64,000 bases of DNA from Ammonifex thiophilus (GCF_003368535.1 NZ_QSLN01000002.1:1-64000); one strand, 5' to 3'; counted from the first letter of the stretch, positions 33,817-44,392 are shown. The notes: generated by a model not told the origin, from the sequence alone. Numbers and translations: made by a program.

Positions 33817-35201
33817 CCATAATTTTTTAAACTTTTGTGGCTATTTTTTAGCTCCTCTATCCGCGCCTTGACCGCTTCCGGCGCCGGGCCTCCTCTCAAC
33901 GCCCTTTTATCTAGGCTCCGCTCCAACTTGATCGCCTCCAGCACGTCCTCTTCTACCAGCGGAGTGAAGCGCCGAAATTCCTCCAAGGTGAGTTCCTCCA
34001 GGTCCTTACCCCGCTCCAGGCAGTAAAGCACTATCTCCCCTACCACCCGGTGGGCCTCCCGGAAGGGAAGCCCCCTGCGCACTAAGTACTCCGCCAGGTC
34101 GGTGGCAGTAAGAAAGCCGCGGCGGGCGGCCGCCGCCATCTGCTCTCGTTTCACCTTCATGGTGGCCAGCATGGGCGGAAAGACCTCCAGGACGGCCTTC
34201 AAAGTGTCCACCGTGTCAAAAAGCAAGGGCTTGTCTTCCTGCAGGTCTTTGTTGTAGGTCAGAGGAAGAGCCTTAAGCAAAGTGGCCATGGCGGTGAAGT
34301 TGCCTATCACCCGCGCCGTTTTGGCCCGGCAGAGCTCGGCCACGTCAGGATTCTTTTTCTGCGGCATCATGCTGGAGCCGGTTGTGAAGGCGTCGTCCAG
34401 CTCCACAAAGTCGAAGTAGGGGGTGCTCCACAAAATGAGCTCCTCCGCCAGGCGGCTGAGGTGTACCATTAGCAAAACAGCGGCCGCGCAAAACTCCACC
34501 ACGAAATCGCGGTCGCTCACCGCATCCATGCTGTTCTCCGCCACTTTCTCGAAGCCCAGGAGTTCGGCTACGTACTCCCGGTCAAGGGGGAAAGTGCTTC
34601 CTGCCAGAGCGCCCGCTCCTAAGGGAAGCACGTTGGTGCGGCGGTAGCAGTCGGCCAGCCGCTCATCGTCGCGGGTGAACATTTCGTAGTAGGCCAGCAG
34701 GTGGTGGGCCAGGGTGACCGGCTGGGCCGGCTGGAGGTGGGTGAAACCGGGCATCAAGGTGTGGCAGTGCTGCTCCGCCAGCTCCAAAAGCACCCGGCGC
34801 AACTCCTGCAACTTTTCCCGGAGGTTGTTTATTTCTTCCCGCAGGTAAAGGCGCAGGTCGGTGACCACCAGATCGTTGCGGCTGCGCCCGGTATGGAGCT
34901 TTTTTCCTACCTCTCCCACCTGTTCCACCAGCAGCCGCTCCACCAGGGTATGCACATCCTCCACTCCCTCCAGCTGCACCTCTCCCCGCTCTAAGATGCG
35001 CCGCACTTCTTCCAGCCCGGCCAGCAGCTTTTCCTCTTCTTCCGGTGTCAGCACCCCTATTTTCCTCAGACCGCGGACGTGAGCTTGGCTCACCTTGATT
35101 TCGTAAGGCCAGAGGCGAAAATCAAAACTTATGGAGTCTTGAAAGGCCCGGACGCGCGGGTCAGTCTCCTTGCGGAAGCGCCCTCCCCACAAAAGGGTCA
35201 C
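33813..35201 (-). CDS. argH: Argininosuccinate lyase
   Basis: The 462-residue enzyme cleaves argininosuccinate to arginine and fumarate, the last step of arginine synthesis. It starts [17 protein letters not shown] and has [18 protein letters not shown], the [20 protein letters not shown] block, and the fumarase/lyase signature [12 protein letters not shown] with the catalytic Ser. It is last in the arg operon and overlaps argG by four bases. Confidence 0.97.
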   Translation of the reverse strand: MTLLWGGRFRKETDPRVRAFQDSISFDFRLWPYEIKVSQAHVRGLRKIGVLTPEEEEKLLAGLEEVRRILERGEVQLEGVEDVHTLVERLLVEQVGEVGKKLHTGRSRNDLVVTDLRLYLREEINNLREKLQELRRVLLELAEQHCHTLMPGFTHLQPAQPVTLAHHLLAYYEMFTRDDERLADCYRRTNVLPLGAGALAGSTFPLDREYVAELLGFEKVAENSMDAVSDRDFVVEFCAAAVLLMVHLSRLAEELILWSTPYFDFVELDDAFTTGSSMMPQKKNPDVAELCRAKTARVIGNFTAMATLLKALPLTYNKDLQEDKPLLFDTVDTLKAVLEVFPPMLATMKVKREQMAAAARRGFLTATDLAEYLVRRGLPFREAHRVVGEIVLYCLERGKDLEELTLEEFRRFTPLVEEDVLEAIKLERSLDKRALRGGPAPEAVKARIEELKNSHKSLKNYG

Positions 35202-36403
35202 TTGGCCCTCCCCCTTAGCGCCTGTACCCAGAGGGGCAGGCCGAAGATCCGAATGAAGCCGCCGGCGTCCCGCTGATCGAAGAGTTCGTCGGCCTCGAAA
35301 GTGGCCAGATCTTGTCGGTAAAGAGAATAGGGAGAAGAAACCCCGGCCGGGTAGAGGTTCCCCTTGTACAGCTTCAGGCGCACCGTACCCGTGAGGTAAG
35401 GGGCGAGGGAGTTCACAAAGGCATCCAGCGCCTCTTTAAGTGGGGAGAACCACAGGCCGTCGTAGACCAGCTCCGCATAGGTCTGGGCCACAAGGTTCTT
35501 AAAGTGAAGAGTGGAACGATCTAGGACCAGACGCTCGAGCTCCCGCAGAGCGTAGAAAAGAACCGTTCCACCGGGTGTCTCGTAAACCCCCCGCGACTTG
35601 ATCCCCACCAGGCGGTTCTCCACCAGGTCCGCTATGCCCACCCCTTGTTCCCCGGCTAGCCGGTTGAGTTCCTCCAGCAGGGGTACGGGGGAAAGTTTTT
35701 GGCCGTTGAGCGCCACCGGCTCTCCTTTTTCAAAGGCAACTTCCAAGTAGAGGGGCCGATCGGGAGCCTCTTCTGGCGGCTTTATCAACTGGAAAAGATC
35801 GCGGGGCGGCTCCTGCGCCGGGTCTTCCAGGATGCCTCCCTCGTGGCTCAAGTGCCACAGGTTCTGGTCGCGGCTGTAAGGCTGGGAAGGAGTGGTGGGC
35901 ACGGGGATGCCCCGCGCTTCGGCGTAAGCCATGGCCTCGGTGCGCGAGCGGATCGACCACTCCCGCCAGGGAGCAATCACCTTAAGCTCGGGGGCCAAAG
36001 CCCTTACTCCCACCTCAAAACGCACCTGGTCGTTCCCTTTACCGGTGGCTCCGTGGGCCACCGCCTCCGCCCCCTCCTGTCGGGCCACTTCTACCAGCTT
36101 TTTAGCGATTAAGGGCCGGGCCATGGCCGTGCCCAGGAGATACTTGCCCTCGTAGATGGCTCCGGCCTTAAGCACGGGAAAGACGTATTCCCGCAAAAAT
36201 TCCTCCCGGGCGTCGATTACATAGGCCTTGGCGGCACCACTCTTCAGAGCCTTTTCTCTGACGGCTGCCAGGTCCTCCCCCTGCCCCAGGTCCACCGTGA
36301 GAGCGATTACCTCGCAGCCGTAGTTTTCTTTAAGCCAGGGAATGATGATGGAGGTGTCAAGCCCCCCCGAGTAAGCCAGCACAACTTTTTTTACCATTTT
36401 CAA
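35198..36403 (-). CDS. argG: Argininosuccinate synthase
   Basis: The 401-residue enzyme joins citrulline and aspartate using ATP. The N-terminal P-loop-like motif is [17 protein letters not shown]; further on are [20 protein letters not shown] and [13 protein letters not shown]. The TTG at 36403 has GGGAGG six bases upstream, while the in-frame ATG two codons later is 12 bases away, so the TTG is slightly favoured. It lies between argF and argH. Confidence 0.97.
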   Translation of the reverse strand: MKMVKKVVLAYSGGLDTSIIIPWLKENYGCEVIALTVDLGQGEDLAAVREKALKSGAAKAYVIDAREEFLREYVFPVLKAGAIYEGKYLLGTAMARPLIAKKLVEVARQEGAEAVAHGATGKGNDQVRFEVGVRALAPELKVIAPWREWSIRSRTEAMAYAEARGIPVPTTPSQPYSRDQNLWHLSHEGGILEDPAQEPPRDLFQLIKPPEEAPDRPLYLEVAFEKGEPVALNGQKLSPVPLLEELNRLAGEQGVGIADLVENRLVGIKSRGVYETPGGTVLFYALRELERLVLDRSTLHFKNLVAQTYAELVYDGLWFSPLKEALDAFVNSLAPYLTGTVRLKLYKGNLYPAGVSSPYSLYRQDLATFEADELFDQRDAGGFIRIFGLPLWVQALRGRAK

Positions 36404-36423
36404 CTAAAACCTCCCGGTCTAGA

Positions 36424-37362
36424 TTAAAGCAGCAGGGCCAGCAGGGCCTTCTGGACGTGCAGCCGGTTCTCGGCTTCTTCCCAGACCAGGCTGTGGGGGC
36501 CGTCGATTATCTCTGCCGTAACCTCTTCCCCCCGGTGCGCCGGCAAACAGTGAAGGAAGATATAATCGGGCTTAGCATGAGACACCAGTTCCCCGTTCAC
36601 CTGGTAAGGCAGAAAAACTTTCTTTCTGGTCTCCGCCTCTTCCTCCTGCCCCATGCTCACCCAGACGTCGGTCACCACCACGTCGGCCCCCTTCACCGCC
36701 TGTACCGGATCCTCGGTTACCACTACCTCCGTGCCCTGGGCCGCCTCTTGAGCCCTGGCCACCACCGTTGGGTGCGGCGCGTACTGGGGCGGGGTGGCCA
36801 CGTAGATGGACATCCCCACCCGAGGACAGCCCAGAAGGAGGGAATGACAGATGTTGTTGCCGTCCCCTACGTAGGCCAGCTTGAGCCCTGCCAACTGTCC
36901 CTTGCTCTGCAGTATGGTGAGAAAATCAGCCAATATCTGACATGGATGTTCCCAGGAGGTCAAGCCGTTTATTACCGGGATGGTGGCCGCCTCGGCTAGC
37001 TCCTCCACCTCTTCTTGCCGAGAGGTGCGGATGACGCAGCCGTCCACGTAACGGGAAAGGACCCGGCCGGTGTCGGCAATGCTCTCCCCCCGGCCCAACT
37101 GCAGATCTTGGGCGTTTAAGTAAAGGGCGTACCCCCCCAGGTCAAACATAGCCACTTCAAAGGAGACCCTGGTCCGGGTGGAGGGCTTCTGAAAGATCAT
37201 GGCCAAGCTCTTGCCAGCGCAGAAGGTGTGGGTCTCTCCCCTTTTTTTGGCTTCCTTAAGCTCGGCCGCGAAGCTTAAAAGCCCCATGATTTCTTCGCCA
37301 GTAAAGTCGGCTATGGAAAGAAAGTCGCGGTGCCGAAAACGCTTGCGCAAAGAAGCGTACAC
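36424..37362 (-). CDS. argF: Ornithine carbamoyltransferase
   Basis: The 312-residue enzyme makes citrulline from ornithine and carbamoyl phosphate. It has the carbamoyl-phosphate motif FQKPSTRTRVSFEVAM, the ornithine-loop VWVSMGQE, and the HCLPAHRGEEVT motif with the catalytic Cys. The length is normal. No carAB genes for carbamoyl phosphate appear in this window. Confidence 0.97.
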   Translation of the reverse strand: MYASLRKRFRHRDFLSIADFTGEEIMGLLSFAAELKEAKKRGETHTFCAGKSLAMIFQKPSTRTRVSFEVAMFDLGGYALYLNAQDLQLGRGESIADTGRVLSRYVDGCVIRTSRQEEVEELAEAATIPVINGLTSWEHPCQILADFLTILQSKGQLAGLKLAYVGDGNNICHSLLLGCPRVGMSIYVATPPQYAPHPTVVARAQEAAQGTEVVVTEDPVQAVKGADVVVTDVWVSMGQEEEAETRKKVFLPYQVNGELVSHAKPDYIFLHCLPAHRGEEVTAEIIDGPHSLVWEEAENRLHVQKALLALLL

Positions 37363-37376
37363 TTACCTTTCCCCCC

Positions 37377-38564
37377 TTATTCCACGCAAACCAGAGCTTC
37401 CCGCAAGATCTCTAAAGCGCGGTCTATCTCCTCCTTGCTCACGGTGAGCGGGGGAGCAAAGCGCAGGACCTGCTCTTTTACCGCGTTTAGTAAAAGCCCC
37501 CGCTTGAGGCACTCCGTAACCACTGCTCGGGCAGGAACGGCGGTCACCGCCCCCAGGAGCAAGCCCAGACCCCGCACTTCCTGAAGCTTGCCGGTGTCCC
37601 TCCCGAGCTCTTCCAGCCGCTCCTTCAGGTACTCTCCTACTTCCTGTGCTCTCTGCACCAGCCCCTCCTCCTCCAGCACTTCCAGCACCGCCAGGCTGGC
37701 CGAGGTAGCCAGGGGATTGCCCCCAAAAGTGGAGGCGTGGTCGCCGGGGGAGAAGGCCAGGGCCACCTCCTCCTTGGCCAGGATGGCGCCGATGGGGAAT
37801 CCACCTCCCAGCCCTTTGGCCAGGCAGACCACGTCGGCCTCCACGCCGTAATGCTCCTGGGCCAGGAAGCGCCCGGTCCTCCCCACGCCCGTCTGCACCT
37901 CGTCGAAGATGAGGCAGGCCCCGTAGCGGGAGGCAAGTTCCCTGGCCGCCCGCAGGAATTCCGGCGTGGCGGGAACTACTCCTCCCTCCCCCTGAACCGG
38001 CTCCAGGAGGATAGCCGCAGTCCTTTCCCCTACCGCTTCCTCCAGGGCCTCCGGGGAGTTGTAGGGGATGTAGCGGAAGCCGGGGAGTAAGGGTTCGAAG
38101 CCCTGGTGGTAGCGGGGCTGGCCGGTGGCGGTAAGCGCTCCGTAAGTGCGCCCGTGGAAGGAGTTATGGGCTACCACTATTTCGTACTTATCTTCCCGGC
38201 CGCTGGTCGATCGGGCATACTTGCGGGCCAGCTTCAACGCCCCCTCCACCGCCTCGGCTCCGCTGTTGCAGAAGAAGACCCGCTGGTAAGGGGTGAGTCC
38301 CGTGAGGCGCTGCGCCAGTTTTACCTGGGGCCAGGTGTAGAAGAGGTTGGAGCAGTGCCACAGCTTCTCCGCCTGCTCCTTTACGGCCGCCACCACTTTA
38401 GGATGACAGTGCCCCACGCTGTTGACCGCTATACCGGCCACAAAATCCAGGTACTCTTTTCCTTCCGCGTCCCAGACCCGCACCCCTTCACCTTTGACCA
38501 GCACCACCGGTAGGCGGGCATAGGTGGGCATGAGCTTCTCTTCTGCCAGCTCTATGCAGGACAC
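37377..38564 (-). CDS. argD: Acetylornithine aminotransferase
   Basis: The 395-residue class III PLP aminotransferase converts N-acetylglutamate semialdehyde to N-acetylornithine. It has FCNSGAEAVEGALKLARKYA, the FHGRTYGALTATG block, FDEVQTGVGRTG, and the PLP lysine in CLAKGLGGGFPIGA. The start is a GTG at 38564, or a TTG three bases earlier, behind GAGGAGGGG. The frame extends upstream through argB, but that part is the wrong frame of argB and should not be included. Confidence 0.95.
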   Translation of the reverse strand: MSCIELAEEKLMPTYARLPVVLVKGEGVRVWDAEGKEYLDFVAGIAVNSVGHCHPKVVAAVKEQAEKLWHCSNLFYTWPQVKLAQRLTGLTPYQRVFFCNSGAEAVEGALKLARKYARSTSGREDKYEIVVAHNSFHGRTYGALTATGQPRYHQGFEPLLPGFRYIPYNSPEALEEAVGERTAAILLEPVQGEGGVVPATPEFLRAARELASRYGACLIFDEVQTGVGRTGRFLAQEHYGVEADVVCLAKGLGGGFPIGAILAKEEVALAFSPGDHASTFGGNPLATSASLAVLEVLEEEGLVQRAQEVGEYLKERLEELGRDTGKLQEVRGLGLLLGAVTAVPARAVVTECLKRGLLLNAVKEQVLRFAPPLTVSKEEIDRALEILREALVCVE

Positions 38565-38578
38565 CAAATTTCCCCTCC

Positions 38579-39433
38579 TCAGGGCACCACCATGGTGCCC
38601 ACGCCTTCGTCCGTGAAGACCTCCAAGAGGATGGCGTGCGGGATCCGCCCATCCAGGATGTGGGCCCGCTTCACTCCCTCCTCCAGAGCCTCCCGACAGC
38701 ATTCCAGCTTGGGTATCATGCCTCCGCTCACCCGACCGGAGGCCAGGAGTTGGGGGATATCGCCGAGGTGAATGGTGGAAATCACCGAGGTTTCGTCTTC
38801 CGGATTGCTCAAGATGCCGGGGACGTCGGTGAGGAGAATGAGCTTCTCGGCCTTAAGGGCTGCCGCTATCTTGCCGGCTACGGTATCGGCGTTGATGTTA
38901 AGTCCTTCTCCCCGAGGGCCAAGACCTATGGGAGCCACCACCGGTATGTATCCCTGGGCAATGACGCTCAAGAGAAGCTCCGGATTCACCGCTTTCACGC
39001 GCCCCACCAGCCCCAGGTCTTCCCCCTCTTCCTTCTCCGCCAGCAGGAGGTTGGCGTCCTTACCGCAAAGGCCTACCGCCTTTCCTCCCAGCTGGTTGAT
39101 GAAGGCGGCGATCTCTTTATTCAGCCGCCCCAGAACCATCTCCACCACTTCCATGGTTTCCTCATCAGTCACCCGCCGACCGTTGACAAAAACGCTTTCT
39201 TTGCCCAGCCGCTTGAGCATGCGCGAAATGTCGGGGCCGCCGCCGTGTACCAACACCGGGTGCATGCCTACATACTTCATGAGCACCACATCGGTGAGCA
39301 CCGCCCGCTTGAGCTCGCAGTTAAGCATGGCGTGGCCCCCGTACTTTATCACCACGATTTTACCGTAAAAGGAGCGGATATAGGGCAGGGCCTCCACCAG
39401 AATTTTGGCCTTCTCCAAAGCCGACAACACCAA
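38579..39433 (-). CDS. argB: Acetylglutamate kinase
   Basis: The 284-residue kinase phosphorylates N-acetylglutamate. It shows [28 protein letters not shown] and [27 protein letters not shown]. The N-terminal helix ([18 protein letters not shown]) is the segment that makes hexameric, arginine-inhibited forms, so feedback inhibition is likely. It begins with TTG, GTG and TTG codons in a row; the exact start is uncertain by three codons. Confidence 0.96.
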   Translation of the reverse strand: MVLSALEKAKILVEALPYIRSFYGKIVVIKYGGHAMLNCELKRAVLTDVVLMKYVGMHPVLVHGGGPDISRMLKRLGKESVFVNGRRVTDEETMEVVEMVLGRLNKEIAAFINQLGGKAVGLCGKDANLLLAEKEEGEDLGLVGRVKAVNPELLLSVIAQGYIPVVAPIGLGPRGEGLNINADTVAGKIAAALKAEKLILLTDVPGILSNPEDETSVISTIHLGDIPQLLASGRVSGGMIPKLECCREALEEGVKRAHILDGRIPHAILLEVFTDEGVGTMVVP

Positions 39434-39450
39434 GATTCTCTTTTACCCCC

Positions 39451-40650
39451 TTAGGTACGGTAGTGCGCGTTTATGCGCACATAATCGTAGGTTAGGTCGC
39501 AGCCCCAGGCCGTGGCCCGGGCTTCTCCGGCGCCGAGGTCTACCCGGATGATCACCGGATCGGTAGAAAGGGCCGCCCGAGCCTCCTCTTCGTCGAAGGA
39601 GGTGCCTTTACCCCCCGCCACCACCCGCACCGGACCCAGCCAGACCGCCACCTTATCCGGATCAAAGCACGCGCCCGAATAACCTAAGGCACACACTATG
39701 CGCCCCCAGTTGGGATCTTTACCGAAGACAGCCGCTTTTACCAGGTTGGAAGCAGCCACCGCCCGCGCCGCCCGCCTAGCTTCTTCTTTAGTGCATGCCC
39801 CTTCTACCTGCACTTCAATAAGTTTGGTGGCTCCCTCCCCGTCACGCGCTATCTGCCGGGCTAAGGAAGCGGCCACTTCATAAAGGGCCTGCTTGAAGGT
39901 GGCGTAGGCAGGCCCCTCTTCCTCGATCAGGGGAGCGGAAGCCTGACCGTTGGCCAGCATCAGCACCATATCGTTGGTGCTAGTATCCCCGTCCACCGTT
40001 ATCAGATTAAAGGTGTCTTCCGTCACTTCCCGCAAAGCCCGCCGCAAGAGCTCGGGCGTTATGGCCACGTCGGTGGTAAGAAAGGCTAGCATGGTAGCCA
40101 TACAGGGGTGAATCATCCCCGAACCCTTGGCCATCCCCCCTATTCTGCAGGTAAAACCTTCCAGAAGAAACTCTACTGCCGCCTCCTTAGGTACGGTGTC
40201 CGTGGTCATAATGGCCTCGGCCGCCACCCTGTGTCCCTCGCGGCTCAACCCCTTCACCAACTCGGGCAAAGCTTTGAGGATCTTCTCCACCGGTAGCCGC
40301 TCCCCGATAATGCCCGTGGAGCTCACCAGCACCATCTCCTCCGGTAAGGAAAGAGCCTCGGCCGCCGCTCGGGCCATGAGCTCGGCATCCGCCAGCCCTT
40401 CCGGGCCCGTGCAGGCGTTGGCGTTGCCGCTGTTGACGATGACCGCTTGGGCCTGCCCCCCGGCTACCCTGCTCTGGGTCAAGAGTACCGGGGCAGCCTT
40501 TACCCGGTTGGTGGTGAAGACCCCTGCCGCCGCCGCCGGCACTTGGCTCACCACTAAAGCCAAATCCTTCTTGTACCTCTTAATTCCTGCCGCCACACCG
40601 TTGGCCAGAAAGCCTTTCGGCGCCGTGACGCCACCCTCTATCCAGACCAC
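39451..40650 (-). CDS. argJ: Bifunctional ornithine acetyltransferase / N-acetylglutamate synthase
   Basis: The 399-residue ArgJ recycles the acetyl group from N-acetylornithine to glutamate and so makes the arginine pathway cyclic. The self-cleavage site KGSGMIHPCMATMLAF contains the nucleophilic Thr that starts the beta chain. Other family parts are TNRVKAAPVLL, NSGNANACTG and the terminal DLTYDYVRINAHYRT. Thermophilic Firmicutes enzymes of this type are often bifunctional; that is inferred here and supported by no argA in the operon. Confidence 0.96.
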   Translation of the reverse strand: MVWIEGGVTAPKGFLANGVAAGIKRYKKDLALVVSQVPAAAAGVFTTNRVKAAPVLLTQSRVAGGQAQAVIVNSGNANACTGPEGLADAELMARAAAEALSLPEEMVLVSSTGIIGERLPVEKILKALPELVKGLSREGHRVAAEAIMTTDTVPKEAAVEFLLEGFTCRIGGMAKGSGMIHPCMATMLAFLTTDVAITPELLRRALREVTEDTFNLITVDGDTSTNDMVLMLANGQASAPLIEEEGPAYATFKQALYEVAASLARQIARDGEGATKLIEVQVEGACTKEEARRAARAVAASNLVKAAVFGKDPNWGRIVCALGYSGACFDPDKVAVWLGPVRVVAGGKGTSFDEEEARAALSTDPVIIRVDLGAGEARATAWGCDLTYDYVRINAHYRT

Positions 40651-40672
40651 GGGTTTTCTCCTGCCTCCTCCT

Positions 40673-41713
40673 TTACGGATAAATGCCAGAATCTTCTAGC
40701 CCCATCGTCTCCGGAAAACCGTAGCTCAGATTAAAGTTCTGTACCGCCTGCCCGGCCGCCCCCTTTACCAGATTGTCCAGAGCGGCCAGCAGTACCGCCC
40801 GGCCGGTGCGCCCGTCGGCCACCGCCCCCAGCTGCACCAAGTTCGAACCCCAGACGCTCTTGGTGCGGGGGTAAACCCCGGCAGGCAGCACCTTAACAAA
40901 AGGCTCCTCCCGGTAGTACTCCCGGTAGGTGGCGAGCAGGTCCTCGGTCGTCACTCCCGGAGCCAGCGGTGCGTAGATGGTGGCCAGGATACCTCGCGTC
41001 TGCGGAACTAAGTGGGGAACGAAGGTCAGGCGGACCTCTTTGCCCAGCTTGTCTCGCAGGATCTGCTCCATTTCCGGCGTATGCCGGTGCACTGCCACGT
41101 TGTAGGCCTGTACGTTCTCGTTGACTTCAGCGTACAGCGTCTCTATCTTGGGCTGGCGGCCGGCCCCCGAGACCCCCGACTTGGCATCCACCACTATCCC
41201 CTCTGGCAGGATCTGCCCCGCCTTAAGAGGAGGAACAAGAGCCAGCAGGACCGCCGTAGGATAACAGCCGGGGTTGGCCACCAGCCGGGCCGTTTTGATC
41301 TGGTCGCGGTAAAGCTCGGGCAGGCCGTAGACAGCCTCCCGCAAAAGTTCCGGTGCCCCATGGGAGATACCGTACCACCGCTCGTAAACCCCCGCCTCCC
41401 GGAAGCGGAAATCGGCCCCCAAGTCGATGAGCTTCTTCCCCGCCTCCAAGGCCGCTCGGGCGTAGGGTATCGCCTCCCCCGCCGGCAAGGCGGTGAAGAG
41501 GACATCCACTTCCCGGACGAACTCCTCCGGCGAAGCCGCTATTAGCCTTTCATCTTCCAGCCCCCAGAACTGAGGGAAAACCTCGGGCAAAGATTTCCCT
41601 GCGTGCGTACGGGCTGCCAGCAAACAGACTCTCGCTTCGGGGTGACGTCTTAGAAGACGAATGAGCTCCGCCCCGGTGTAGCCCGAAGCGCCGACGATCC
41701 CTACCCGAACCAA
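40673..41713 (-). CDS. argC: N-acetyl-gamma-glutamyl-phosphate reductase
   Basis: The 346-residue NADPH-dependent reductase has the Rossmann start VRVGIVGASGYTGAELIRLL and the active-site Cys in LVANPGCYPTAVLLAL, with the later HRHTPEMEQIL segment. It is the first gene of argC-J-B-D-F-G-H, directly downstream of a promoter with an ARG box. Intergenic gaps in the operon are under 25 bases. Confidence 0.97.
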   Translation of the reverse strand: MVRVGIVGASGYTGAELIRLLRRHPEARVCLLAARTHAGKSLPEVFPQFWGLEDERLIAASPEEFVREVDVLFTALPAGEAIPYARAALEAGKKLIDLGADFRFREAGVYERWYGISHGAPELLREAVYGLPELYRDQIKTARLVANPGCYPTAVLLALVPPLKAGQILPEGIVVDAKSGVSGAGRQPKIETLYAEVNENVQAYNVAVHRHTPEMEQILRDKLGKEVRLTFVPHLVPQTRGILATIYAPLAPGVTTEDLLATYREYYREEPFVKVLPAGVYPRTKSVWGSNLVQLGAVADGRTGRAVLLAALDNLVKGAAGQAVQNFNLSYGFPETMGLEDSGIYP

Positions 41714-41746
41714 AAGCCTCCACCCCCTCCACCACTAATGCTACTA

Positions 41747-41775
41747 ATTATACAGCCGGCTGCATAAAAATACAA
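41747..41775 (-). promoter_or_regulatory. Arginine operon promoter with ARG box
   Basis: On the minus strand TTGTAT (41770-41775), a 17-base spacer and TATAAT (41747-41752) form a promoter 34 bases before argC. TGTATTTTTATGCA (41761-41774) is a perfect match to the ArgR/AhrC half-box pattern TGNATWWWWATNCA. It covers the -35 box, so arginine-bound ArgR should block RNA polymerase. Confidence 0.8.
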
Positions 41776-41783
41776 TAAAAAGT

Positions 41784-43496
41784 TTAGCGGGCGGGACGCA
41801 CCGCCAAGCGGCGGTAACGATTGATGGCCGCCGCTATCTCATAGCACCGGGGCCGGGCCATCTCCCCTGGATGCTCTCCCTGCCGCCCGGCCAGCACCTC
41901 AAGCCCTTCTCTCTCCACTTCTTCCTCCAGAAGCTCTAGAATTTCCCGCAGGGTGCGCTTCCCGTCGGCGTACAAGGGTAGCCGGCGCAAGATGACGGCG
42001 ATGGCCCGAGTCTGTGCCGGGTCCACCAGCTGCTCCACCGCCCCCAGATCGATGGTCTCCCGACCAAAACGAATCTCGTGCAAACCTTGAGCCTTCACCT
42101 TATCTTTGGAACCTAGGCGCCAGGGATCCGGCAAAAGAATCCTGGGAATAGGGGGCCTAAAAGGCCCGGCCTCTTCCTGATTGCGTTGGGTAGGCATCGC
42201 CCGGGCGATTTCCCGTGCCGCCGCTGTGACCACCCGGGGCCGGTAGTTCTCCATCATGATCACGTGGTCGGCCACGTCGAAGTAGTCCCCCGAACCTCCC
42301 ACCACCAGGATGGTAGAAACGCCGTGGTCTTGGTAGAGTTGGCGCACCCGGTCGATGAAGGGGGTGATAGGCTCCTTGTCTTTAGCCACCAGGGCCTGCA
42401 TGCGGGCGTCGCGGATCATGAAATTGGTGGCGCTGGTGTCCTCGTCAAGCAAAAGAAGCGAGGTTCCCACCTCTAAAGCTTCGGCGATGTTGGCCGCCTG
42501 GGAAGTGCTGCCACTGGCCGACGGGGTGGAGAAGAAACGGGTATCCTGCCCACCGGGAAGGTTATTTATGAAGCTTGATATGTCCACCCCAGTCACCGCC
42601 CGCCCGTCCTCGGCCCTTATCTTCACCGCGTCTCGGACGGTCAGCACAAACTCCCGGCCATCCCCAGGGATGTGGTCGTAGACCCCGCGCTCGATCGCCC
42701 GCAAAAGGGTGGTCTTACCGTGGTAGCCTCCTCCCACGATGAGGGTAACTCCTCGGGGAATTCCCATGCCGGTGATCTTCCCCCGGTGGGGCAGGGTGAA
42801 AGAGACCCGGAGCTCAGGAGGGCTCTGAAAGGGAACCGCCTTTTCCCGCGAAAGGGGACGATCACTGGCCCCGCTCTCTCGAGGCAGGACGCTACCGTCG
42901 GCCACGAAGGCCACCAAGCCCCTCTCCTCCATCTGCCGCCGTAAAGAGTCCTGGTCTTCGGCGGTGTGGACGTGCAGCCACAGGGCTTCCTTGTCCAGGT
43001 TGGCGTACCGGAGAGAGCGGCGCACCACCTCCGGTAATGCTTCGAAAAAGATCCGCTGGGCCTCCCGGGCCAGTACAGTCCTCCCCCGGGCCGGAAGCCC
43101 CACCGCGAACCGCACCTCCACGAACTCTTCGTTGACCACCACCGCCGTGCGCTCCAGGATCTCCTGGCCGCAGGGAAGGATGTGGATGAGCCCGCTCGAC
43201 CCGGTGCCGCAAGGGCGAGAAAAAGCGCGGCTGTGCCGGCCGAAAACCCGGGTGAGGAAGTCGCACAGGGCCACGGCCCGGGGCTTATTGGCAAAAAGTT
43301 CCGGCGGGAAGCCGGCCACCTCTTGTTTTACCCGCACCCGCACCTTGGAAGGGGGAGCAAAGGGATCGCTCTGGGCGTGATCGATGAAGAGCTGATACTC
43401 CCCCCAATCGTAGGCCCCTTCGAGCTCCTGATAAGCCTTATATCCCCGGCCGTCTATGCGCTTAAGTTTATCCCGGAACTCCTCTTGACTGCGCAA
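41784..43496 (-). CDS. ABC-class predicted ATPase (PF09818-type)
   Basis: A 570-residue soluble protein of the predicted 'ATPase of the ABC class' family. It has the P-loop GGGYHGKTTLLRAIERGVYDHIPGDGRE near residue 245, a signature-like FSTPSASGSTSQAANIAEAL, and the Walker B block LLLLDEDTSATNFMIRD. No membrane partner is seen. The start is the TTG at 43496 behind GGGGAGGAG, giving LRSQEEFRDKLKRIDGRGYKAYQ as family members begin. The longer frame overlapping DUF554 is not credible. The function is unknown; the architecture suggests an RNA- or nucleotide-related ATPase (inference). Confidence 0.88.
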   Translation of the reverse strand: MRSQEEFRDKLKRIDGRGYKAYQELEGAYDWGEYQLFIDHAQSDPFAPPSKVRVRVKQEVAGFPPELFANKPRAVALCDFLTRVFGRHSRAFSRPCGTGSSGLIHILPCGQEILERTAVVVNEEFVEVRFAVGLPARGRTVLAREAQRIFFEALPEVVRRSLRYANLDKEALWLHVHTAEDQDSLRRQMEERGLVAFVADGSVLPRESGASDRPLSREKAVPFQSPPELRVSFTLPHRGKITGMGIPRGVTLIVGGGYHGKTTLLRAIERGVYDHIPGDGREFVLTVRDAVKIRAEDGRAVTGVDISSFINNLPGGQDTRFFSTPSASGSTSQAANIAEALEVGTSLLLLDEDTSATNFMIRDARMQALVAKDKEPITPFIDRVRQLYQDHGVSTILVVGGSGDYFDVADHVIMMENYRPRVVTAAAREIARAMPTQRNQEEAGPFRPPIPRILLPDPWRLGSKDKVKAQGLHEIRFGRETIDLGAVEQLVDPAQTRAIAVILRRLPLYADGKRTLREILELLEEEVEREGLEVLAGRQGEHPGEMARPRCYEIAAAINRYRRLAVRPAR

Positions 43497-43555
43497 AACC
43501 TCTCCTCCCCACTCTGATAAATCGCACGACTTAAAGTTTAGCGTACACAAGGGCC

Positions 43556-44302
43556 TCAAGGTACCAGACCGGGAAATAAAATTCGTCCCAGCTGCTGCAG
43601 CCAGGGCAATAGCACCATCAGTAGCGGGGCAATGAGCAAGGCCGGCAAAAGGTTGCCCGCGCGCAGGGGCTTGATGGCCAGCAGGCTCCCCACCGCTAGA
43701 GCCAAAAGGATAACTCCCCCGGTAGCTGTGAGTTCGTCGAGCATGGCCTCGGTGACCACCCCCTGCAGCTGCCCCGCTAGCAAGGTAAGCCCCCCCTGGT
43801 AGCAGAGCACGGTGAGCGCCGAAAAGAGCACCCCCACGCCGAAAGTGGAAGCGAAGGCCAGAGCGGCAAAGCCGTCCATCAAGGCCTTAACCGCCAGCAA
43901 GGTATAATCTCCCGTAAGCCCGTCCTGAACGGAGCCCAAAATGCTCATCGGCCCCACGCAAAAAAGCAGAGAAGCGGTCAAAAAACCACGCACGAAGCGG
44001 GAGCCATGCCCGTCAGCCCCGGCTTCCGGCGCAGCGAAGCGCCGCTCCAGCCCTTCTCCTATCCGCCGCAAGCTCTCTTCCAGATGCCACCACTCCCCTA
44101 GCAATCCTCCCAGCAGAAGGCTCAGCAGCACCAGGACGGGGTTATGCGTTTTGAGAAACATGGCGATGCCAAGCGCGGCAGTGAAGAGGCCCAAAGCCCC
44201 TATTATTGTCTCGCGCGCCCGCTCGGGCAGCTGCGCCCCAAAAAAGAGTCCCAGAGATCCACCCAGCAACACTGTGGATACATTAATGAGGGTTCCCGTC
44301 AT
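43556..44302 (-). CDS. DUF554 family membrane protein
   Basis: A 248-residue protein with seven or so membrane helices, beginning MTGTLINVSTVLLGGSLGLFFG and containing the family LLLGGLLGEWWHLEESLRRIG and FLTASLLFCVGPMSILGSVQDGLTGDY. The function is unproven; the family is a putative transporter. It precedes the ABC-class ATPase gene on the same strand, about 60 bases from that gene's likely start. Confidence 0.9.
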   Translation of the reverse strand: MTGTLINVSTVLLGGSLGLFFGAQLPERARETIIGALGLFTAALGIAMFLKTHNPVLVLLSLLLGGLLGEWWHLEESLRRIGEGLERRFAAPEAGADGHGSRFVRGFLTASLLFCVGPMSILGSVQDGLTGDYTLLAVKALMDGFAALAFASTFGVGVLFSALTVLCYQGGLTLLAGQLQGVVTEAMLDELTATGGVILLALAVGSLLAIKPLRAGNLLPALLIAPLLMVLLPWLQQLGRILFPGLVP

Positions 44303-44392
44303 CCAAGCACTCCTTCCCTTAAAAACTTTTAAAAGTCTTCAAGTCTTCCTTCGACGGGGTAGCCCCCGCGCCCTCTACACCGAAGTGAAAGC

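Noticed and set aside
38565-38702. Upstream extension of argD
   Set aside because: It is an alternate frame of the argB 3' end; a good ribosome site lies directly before the GTG/TTG start.
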